Positions 16,118 to 20,635 of a DNA stretch of 20,635 bases are shown piece after piece. Position numbers and translations under genes: made by a program. How positions within the stretch are numbered: the first letter of the stretch is position 1; each line of letters begins with the position of its first letter. Origin of the DNA: DASXRU01 sp033856235 (GTDB taxonomy: Bacteria; Acidobacteriota; Blastocatellia; Pyrinomonadales; Pyrinomonadaceae); assembly GCA_033856235.1 (NCBI GenBank), contig JAWVFI010000147.1, positions 1 to 20,635 of the forward strand, in the 5' to 3' direction. A model generated the notes under the pieces. The model searched no databases, was not told where the DNA came from, and saw only the letters and a list, made by a program, of their open reading frames with translations.

Positions 16118-16123
16118 CTCCTT
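16118..16123 (-). promoter_or_regulatory. Ribosome-binding site that decides the chain-length protein start
   Basis: AAGGAG on the minus strand precedes the ATG at 16109 by 8 bases. The upstream in-frame GTG begins inside this site and so cannot use it. Confidence 0.65.
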
Positions 16124-16127
16124 GGTG

Positions 16128-16192
16128 GTAGGACAGGTATCCTTTCCCGGCCTAACTGCAAAACCGCGGACAGACAGGAATGTCTGTCCTAC
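16128..16192. repeat. 65-bp palindromic element with imperfect terminal inverted repeats
   Basis: The ends match in opposite orientation: GTAGGACAGGTATCC at 16128-16142 against GTAGGACAGACATTCC read inwards from 16192. Inside the right end is a perfect hairpin GGACAGACA-GGAA-TGTCTGTCC (16168-16189). It fills most of the gap between prsT and the chain-length gene. It looks like a miniature mobile or REP-like repeat and not like a terminator, as no T-run follows. Confidence 0.55.
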
Positions 16193-16195
16193 TTC

Positions 16196-18592
16196 TCAAA
16201 GCGAGGCCAGGACTTTCCGGGCTTCATCGGCGTCGCTGAAGCCATTTCGCTCGCTCAGACGCAGCGCTTCTTCCAGCTCTCGCCGCGCCGCAGTGTTATC
16301 GCCCTTGGCTTTCAAAGCCATGCCCAAATGAAAGCGAAAGCCGGGACTCGGCGATGAGTTAGAGCGGCGGGCGTTGACCTGGTCGACCTGTACGGCCTTC
16401 CGCAATTGTTCGGCAGCGGCGGCGTAGAGGCCTTTCTTGTAATAAACCCAACCCAACGTGTCTGCGAAACTTGGCACTTCCGGATTAGCCTGTACGACCT
16501 GCTGGGCCAAACGCACCGCTTCGTCCATATTGCCCTTGCCATAGACCGCGTAAAGCCATGCCAGGTTGTTGGCGGCAAAAGTCGCGTTCTGATCCTGGGC
16601 TAACGCCTTGCGATAGTTGTCTGCAGCTGCATCGTAGTTCTGGCGGCTGAACTCAAGCATGCCGATCAAGGTGTAGGCGGCAGCGCTATCAGGTTTGCGC
16701 TCGACGATCTTCTGGTATTCAGCAATCGCGCGCTCTTGTTGACTGGTGTTTACGAACAACGCACCCAGAGCCGAATACGCTGGCAGATAGTTCGCGTCTA
16801 TTTCCAGAGATCGTCGCAGTTCGCTTTCGGCGCCCTGCGCATTTTTCTCGAAGCCATAGACCTGGGCTTTGAGAAAGTGCAGCGAGGCGTTGTTGGATTG
16901 ATTTGCGAGCGCCTGATCCAATCGCGCATGCGCCTGGTCGGCATGACCCTGATGAATGTAGATGTTCATCAGACCATTCAGGGCATTGAAGTTGGCGCCG
17001 TCGATAGCCAGTGCGTTGTTATACGATGCGGTCGCTTCCTCAAGCTTCCCTTCAGCGATAGCAACCGCGGCCAGGTTAATGTGCGGCTCGGTTTCGCCGG
17101 GGGCGGCATCTCTCGCGGCGCCAAAGTCAGCGCGCGCTTTCTTGGTATCGCCTGTTTGAATTGCCGCGGAACCTCGTGCCAGCAAAGTCTTGGCGCGCAG
17201 CTGGGCGAGCATCTGCGGGGAAGTGTCCTTATCCGGGCTCGCTTTCCCCAACTTCTCAAGTAACTCGGTTGAGAGACGCAACGCAGCTTTAGGATCGCCG
17301 GCTGCCAGGTTGATTTGAACCTGCATCAGTTTGCCGGGAAGGTATTCGGGATAGTTCCTGTCCAGGTCGCCGGCAAAGACTCGCGCCTGATCTACCTGTC
17401 CGAGACGAAAATTTGCTTCGGCCATGAAGTAAAGGCCGGGACGGGAATTTGGTTCCTGACGCAGCACTTCCTTAAGATCCTCGACCGCGCCTTTGAGATC
17501 GTTTGCCTGGCCGTTCTGCATCTTGATGCGGGCGCGCAGCATGAGGGCCTGACGGTCGTGCTCGTCATTCTTCAGGACTTCATTGATTTGCGTTGTGGCA
17601 CCCGAAACATCACCGCGCGACAACATTATTTCGGTCAGCCGGTATTGTCCCTGAGTAAACTCTGGGGCCTTGGCAATGATTTCCTTGTACACGTTGATTG
17701 CTTCATCAGTGCGGCCCACTGCGGCGTAGAAGTCAGCCAGAACAGCTCGTCCTTCAGGTTTGTCCTTGTCGATCTCGGCCACTGCTTTATACGCGGCTTC
17801 GGCTTTATCAAATTGCTTGTTGACTAAGTAAAAACTGGCCAGGATGAAGCGAACCTCACGATTCGAAGGATCCAGTTCCACTGCCTTTCGAAATTCGGCT
17901 TCCGCGCCGTCAGTGCGGCTCATTTGAGCGAGGAACTTTCCGTACTCGGAGTGCGCCAGCGCAGACGTTCCATTAACCGCGATCGCGCGCTGAAATGTTT
18001 CCTCAGCCTTGGCCCCGTCCTTGCTCGACATGTAAAACCGCGACAGGCTGAGATATGACTCGACGCGTTTCGTATCCAGCTGGATGGCATGGTTCAATTC
18101 CGCCAGGGCTTCGTCGCGATGATCCTGGGCAAAGAGGACGCTGCCCATCAGGATGTGGCCTTCGATATGATTGGGATCCTTCTGGAGGACGTCTTTGGCT
18201 AAGCGCTCTGCTTCCGCGATTGCGGACGGTGAGTTTTTGCCGCCTGCCAGATAGTACCCGCCCATCTTGACCCGCACATCGAGGTTGCCGGCATCGAGCT
18301 CCGCGGTCTTGCGCATTTCCTCAAAGGCTTCCTGATACCGCTGCAGCCCTTCGTAGGCCTGAGCTAATCCCCAGTGGGCGCCGGCCAGGCGCTCATCCAA
18401 TTGCAGCGCGTTGCGAAACTCGAGCGTCGCTTCCTGAAACTTCTTCTCTTTGAGAAGAGCTTCTCCGCGACTCAGATATTGGGCTTTGGCTTTTGCGGGA
18501 CTGGTACAAGCGCCCATTGAAAGGGCCAGGGCGAGTAGGGCGACGAGCAGAAGAGAGATATGGCTGTAGCGGCAGCACTCTTTGATTTTCAT
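16196..18592 (-). CDS. prsT: PrsT-type TPR lipoprotein of the exosortase/PEP-CTERM system
   Basis: This protein has 798 residues from the ATG at 18592, which has GGAGAC 8 bases upstream. Longer in-frame starts lack a signal peptide. The N-terminus is a lipoprotein signal: basic start, hydrophobic core (LLLVALLALALS) and MGAC with the Cys at 29. The rest is a near-continuous series of TPR motifs of about 34 residues, for example YLSRGEALLKEKKFQEATLE, LAQAYEGLQRYQEAF and LNGLMNIYIHQGHADQAHAR. Length, lipid anchor and position match the PrsT family (TPR lipoproteins of PEP-CTERM loci, usually near 900 residues). Its role is unknown; TPRs suggest a scaffold for the export or sorting machinery, by analogy with TPR proteins in alginate and cellulose systems. 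The gap of 244 bases upstream separates it from epsI, so it may have its own promoter. Confidence 0.88.
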   Translation of the reverse strand: MKIKECCRYSHISLLLVALLALALSMGACTSPAKAKAQYLSRGEALLKEKKFQEATLEFRNALQLDERLAGAHWGLAQAYEGLQRYQEAFEEMRKTAELDAGNLDVRVKMGGYYLAGGKNSPSAIAEAERLAKDVLQKDPNHIEGHILMGSVLFAQDHRDEALAELNHAIQLDTKRVESYLSLSRFYMSSKDGAKAEETFQRAIAVNGTSALAHSEYGKFLAQMSRTDGAEAEFRKAVELDPSNREVRFILASFYLVNKQFDKAEAAYKAVAEIDKDKPEGRAVLADFYAAVGRTDEAINVYKEIIAKAPEFTQGQYRLTEIMLSRGDVSGATTQINEVLKNDEHDRQALMLRARIKMQNGQANDLKGAVEDLKEVLRQEPNSRPGLYFMAEANFRLGQVDQARVFAGDLDRNYPEYLPGKLMQVQINLAAGDPKAALRLSTELLEKLGKASPDKDTSPQMLAQLRAKTLLARGSAAIQTGDTKKARADFGAARDAAPGETEPHINLAAVAIAEGKLEEATASYNNALAIDGANFNALNGLMNIYIHQGHADQAHARLDQALANQSNNASLHFLKAQVYGFEKNAQGAESELRRSLEIDANYLPAYSALGALFVNTSQQERAIAEYQKIVERKPDSAAAYTLIGMLEFSRQNYDAAADNYRKALAQDQNATFAANNLAWLYAVYGKGNMDEAVRLAQQVVQANPEVPSFADTLGWVYYKKGLYAAAAEQLRKAVQVDQVNARRSNSSPSPGFRFHLGMALKAKGDNTAARRELEEALRLSERNGFSDADEARKVLASL

Positions 18593-18756
18593 TGTTACCT
18601 GTCTCCATCCGGCCGGCTTGAAATTGAGCAAGAACCTCAAGTGACCGCTGTTTGTCGTTTGGGCAGAAATCCATTGGCGGGCAAACGCGTCTGGATTCGC
18701 CATTTCGACGTTGGGTTAAACGCCCGATCTGCTTCCGTTGACTTTGACCGGGCTTC

Positions 18757-18787
18757 AAAAAACTAGAATTCGCAGTTTTGTTCTGCG
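18757..18787 (-). terminator. Weak candidate intrinsic terminator after epsI
   Basis: On the minus strand a 5-bp stem CGCAG...CTGCG (18771-18787) is followed, after eight bases, by TTTTTT (18762-18757). The stem is short and the T-run is set back, so this is only a weak candidate. Confidence 0.25.
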
Positions 18788-18801
18788 TATCAGGACAAGG
18801 A

Positions 18802-18831
18802 GGGAAAACAGGCAATCGCGTGTTTTTTCCC
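18802..18831. repeat. AT-rich imperfect hairpin just after the epsI stop
   Basis: GGGAAAACA and TGTTTTTTCCC pair with a two-base bulge around a loop of ten bases. It starts six bases after the epsI stop codon. It may protect or attenuate the exosortase-epsI transcript. Confidence 0.35.
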
Positions 18832-18836
18832 GAAAC

Positions 18837-19499
18837 CTAGTTTGGAACGTACGCCGGCAGGAAGGGCGCGGCTTGTGACGCCAGATCGGTAGCCACACCG
18901 ATCGCCTCTGCCTCCGATTTTCCGATCGGAACCATCACGCGCACCATCGCTCCGTCGGAGCGTCGTTGGCGCACACTGTCGATAACCGTATAAATCTTGC
19001 CCCAGTACTCGCTGGCAACTGCGCGCCCACGGCCCTGGTACCAGTAAATCAAAACCTGCCGGCTGTCGCCGTTTTGAATGAGATAGCGATTTGCTTCGAA
19101 GGCAGCTCCTCCACCAGCGGGCGCTATCTGCACTATCGCCGGAGAGTTCAAGACCCACCCGGAACCGGGTAGGCAATTTAGAGGGCTGTGATACGTTGCG
19201 CCATTTCTTTGCGTGGCATAGTAGCCAACGTAGAAAGAACCGGTACGTCCGTCGGGAAGGGCAAAGTTGCGTGAGAGATAGTCGTCAGCCCGCAACACTC
19301 TTTCGCTCTCGGCATCGAATCGCTGATCTGGTCCGACCTGTCGCCAATTACCCACCTGTACGGGAAATCTTGCCAGGGTTTGCCGCTCAACGTGCGCCTC
19401 GCCGGCCCGCTCCCAGATGTTGATGACGAGGCCGGCGGCGAGAAGTACCGCCAGCAACAACGCGAATCGCAAAGTTTCATTGGATCTGAAAGTCATCAC
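18837..19499 (-). CDS. epsI: EpsI family protein (exosortase-associated, DUF3485)
   Basis: This 220-residue protein has one N-terminal membrane segment (about 10-27) and an extracytoplasmic domain. The family signature is clear: YYATQRNG then HSPLNCLPGSGW (about 104-115), including the conserved Cys and the GxGW motif. QVLIYWYQGRGR follows. EpsI is either fused to the C-terminus of exosortase or encoded next to it. It is needed for exopolysaccharide production in Methylobacillus, but its biochemical role is not established. The start may be GTG at 19499 or the adjacent ATG at 19496; the exosortase stop ends just before (19503), so translation is probably coupled. Here it is a separate gene rather than a fusion. 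Confidence 0.9.
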   Translation of the reverse strand: MMTFRSNETLRFALLLAVLLAAGLVINIWERAGEAHVERQTLARFPVQVGNWRQVGPDQRFDAESERVLRADDYLSRNFALPDGRTGSFYVGYYATQRNGATYHSPLNCLPGSGWVLNSPAIVQIAPAGGGAAFEANRYLIQNGDSRQVLIYWYQGRGRAVASEYWGKIYTVIDSVRQRRSDGAMVRVMVPIGKSEAEAIGVATDLASQAAPFLPAYVPN

Positions 19500-19502
19500 T
19501 TG

Positions 19503-20531
19503 CTACTCAGTTCCTTTTGCCAGCGAAGGCTCACTTGCCAGAGACATCTCACGGGCTTTCGCCGCGCCACTTACCGGCGTTTGCAGAGTCGTTGATGGCT
19601 CCTTTTCTTTCTTGCGCCCGAACCGATCAATCGACCAGCCGACTGCGAATAACATCAAGAAAGCCACGATGTACATCACCCAACCGGAGAAGGAATGAAA
19701 GAACCCATCTGCCACCCGGGTGCCGTAAAAGCGGGCCAGCACTCCGGTCCCGCTGACGCGCAGGACGTTAGTTAGAATGGCGATTGGAATGGCGGAAAGT
19801 ACGATAAGCATCGAACGCCAGACGGCGAAGGACTTCAACCGGGTCAGGCCATGACTTCCATTCCCACCACTTCCAGAATCGGCGTCATCATTGCGAGGGT
19901 AGGTAAAATAAGCGAAGACTACGGCAAGCGTGACCAGAGTCATTAACGAGCGAATCCCACTACAAGCTTCGACGACTTCCAGTCTCTTTGGCTGACTGGA
20001 ACCCAACGGCATGAGTTCGATCACGTTGCCCTGGCGCAGTACCGGAATGTTGAAGGCGGCTATCGCTGAGACAGCACAACGCGAGGCCAGAAGCTGAAGC
20101 GGAAACGCAATCTTGTTAAGGACAATTGCCGGGATAGGAATTGCGAGCAGCAAGAGCGCAAGCGGGACCATGACCACGCGCAACAGGCTGAGGCCCCAGA
20201 AATAAACCACGATGCCAGCGAGCATTAGAACCAATGAGGTGCGTTGAACAAAGAGCTCGGCTCCTGCTGTTCCGGCCCACAGCCCGCAAAGTCCAAACAG
20301 GATCATGGAGGCGCCCCACGCCATTTGGGGCCGACCAACATACTTCATGAGTCGGTCGCGTTGGCTCCAGATGATGTATGCGATTACGAACGGAATCAGC
20401 AGGCCATGAGAATAGTTCTCGTCATTCCACCAATCGCGACCGAGCTTCAACAGCACCGTCGAATAGAGAAAGACGAGAGCAAGAGAGATTAGAAAAGGCT
20501 TGTAAAGGCTACGCCCGAGGGTGACACTCAT
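19503..20531 (-). CDS. xrt: Exosortase (PEP-CTERM protein-sorting transpeptidase)
   Basis: This polytopic inner-membrane cysteine protease/transpeptidase (342 residues from the ATG at 20531) recognises PEP-CTERM tails. About eight hydrophobic segments are seen. The conserved NDENYSHGLLIPF lies at about 36-48. The catalytic triad is visible: Cys190 in EVVEACSGIRSL, Arg248 in TNVLRVSGTG and His279 in FFHSFSGW. A Ser/Gly/Asp-rich stretch (about 212-231) enlarges the loop after the Cys helix, and the C-terminal tail of about 40 residues is polar. It is not fused to EpsI, which follows directly, so the subclass (XrtA or another) is left open. The start is uncertain: ATG 20531 has no clear ribosome site, and an in-frame GTG at 20630 would add 33 polar residues lacking membrane character. 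The catalytic residues make the family call secure. Confidence 0.93.
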   Translation of the reverse strand: MSVTLGRSLYKPFLISLALVFLYSTVLLKLGRDWWNDENYSHGLLIPFVIAYIIWSQRDRLMKYVGRPQMAWGASMILFGLCGLWAGTAGAELFVQRTSLVLMLAGIVVYFWGLSLLRVVMVPLALLLLAIPIPAIVLNKIAFPLQLLASRCAVSAIAAFNIPVLRQGNVIELMPLGSSQPKRLEVVEACSGIRSLMTLVTLAVVFAYFTYPRNDDADSGSGGNGSHGLTRLKSFAVWRSMLIVLSAIPIAILTNVLRVSGTGVLARFYGTRVADGFFHSFSGWVMYIVAFLMLFAVGWSIDRFGRKKEKEPSTTLQTPVSGAAKAREMSLASEPSLAKGTE

Positions 20532-20550
20532 GTGGTTTTTTCGCGGTGAC

Positions 20551-20584
20551 CTCTCGTTGCCAAGGGCAACTTCGCTAACGAGAG
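20551..20584. repeat. Overlapping alternative hairpins upstream of exosortase
   Basis: CTCTCGTT (20551-20558) pairs with AACGAGAG (20577-20584). A competing stem GTTGCC-AAG-GGCAAC (20556-20570) shares the GTT bases with it. Both lie 20-55 bases upstream of the chosen exosortase ATG. They might be a leader structure, or chance if the longer start is real. Confidence 0.35.
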
Positions 20585-20635
20585 TTTGAAACTGCGGCGG
20601 CGATTTGATGTCGCCTGAGGAGGTAAACACCTAAT

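Larger units (their letters stand above)
18593..18836. other. Intergenic region between epsI and prsT
   Basis: No coding sequence is supported in these 244 bases. The epsI-proximal part holds two hairpin candidates (18757-18787 and 18802-18831). The prsT-proximal part should contain its promoter if there is one, but I could find neither a good -35/-10 pair nor a GG-N10-GC sigma54 site on the minus strand. Confidence 0.5.

Noticed and set aside
20618..20635. AGGAGG on the plus strand at the window end that could serve a divergent gene
   Set aside because: The would-be start codon lies at or beyond the last base, so nothing can be shown.
1..20635. CRISPR arrays, tRNA or rRNA genes, phage or transposase genes
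   Set aside because: Looked for regularly spaced repeats, clover-leaf patterns and mobile-element proteins; none was seen.

Overview
The window reads as chromosomal DNA from a diderm (Gram-negative-type) bacterium with moderately high GC (my estimate by eye, upper 50s percent). Three things suggest an acidobacterium, possibly class Blastocatellia: an exosortase-linked exopolysaccharide locus, a remnant of a TolB-like propeller gene tail of a kind common in that group, and hairpin-rich intergenic repeats. This assignment is inference; no rRNA or other marker settles it.

Layout. Positions 1-6508 (all minus strand) hold housekeeping genes. An rfaE2-like heptose-1-phosphate adenylyltransferase is followed by mfd (transcription-repair coupling factor), a secreted SurA/PpiC-type peptidyl-prolyl isomerase and a small S4-domain protein of the RqcP/YabO type. 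They are tightly spaced and read as one operon. After a 227-base gap comes the 5' part of an mreB-family gene cut by the window edge. On the plus strand, lysS (class II lysyl-tRNA synthetase) starts at a TTG codon behind a good sigma70-type promoter. The 292 bases after lysS contain the decayed C-terminal tail of a TolB/WD40-like propeller gene.

Positions 8571-20531 (all minus strand) form an exosortase-type exopolysaccharide locus. In transcription order it holds: exosortase; EpsI (DUF3485); a TPR lipoprotein of the PrsT type; a Wzz/GNVR-type chain-length protein; an ExeA/GspA-like AAA ATPase; a BY-kinase (tyrosine autokinase); an EpsB-type polyprenyl glycosylphosphotransferase; and a Wza-type export protein. 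A Ycf48-like Asp-box propeller protein follows, separated by an inverted pair of about 71-base REP-like repeats. The likely logic is as follows. The glycosyltransferase starts a lipid-linked sugar, and the chain-length protein, kinase and export protein control polymer length and export. The exosortase and EpsI would process PEP-CTERM-type proteins during export, and PrsT is the TPR partner typical of these loci. No PEP-CTERM substrate and no PrsK/PrsR regulator is visible, so the locus probably continues beyond 20635 and the substrates lie elsewhere.

I did not find CRISPR, prophage, transposase, tRNA or rRNA genes. The less ordinary parts are the small structured repeats, the decayed propeller tail, the Ycf48-like neighbour of the exosortase locus, and several departures from family norms in the export, kinase, exosortase and MreB proteins.
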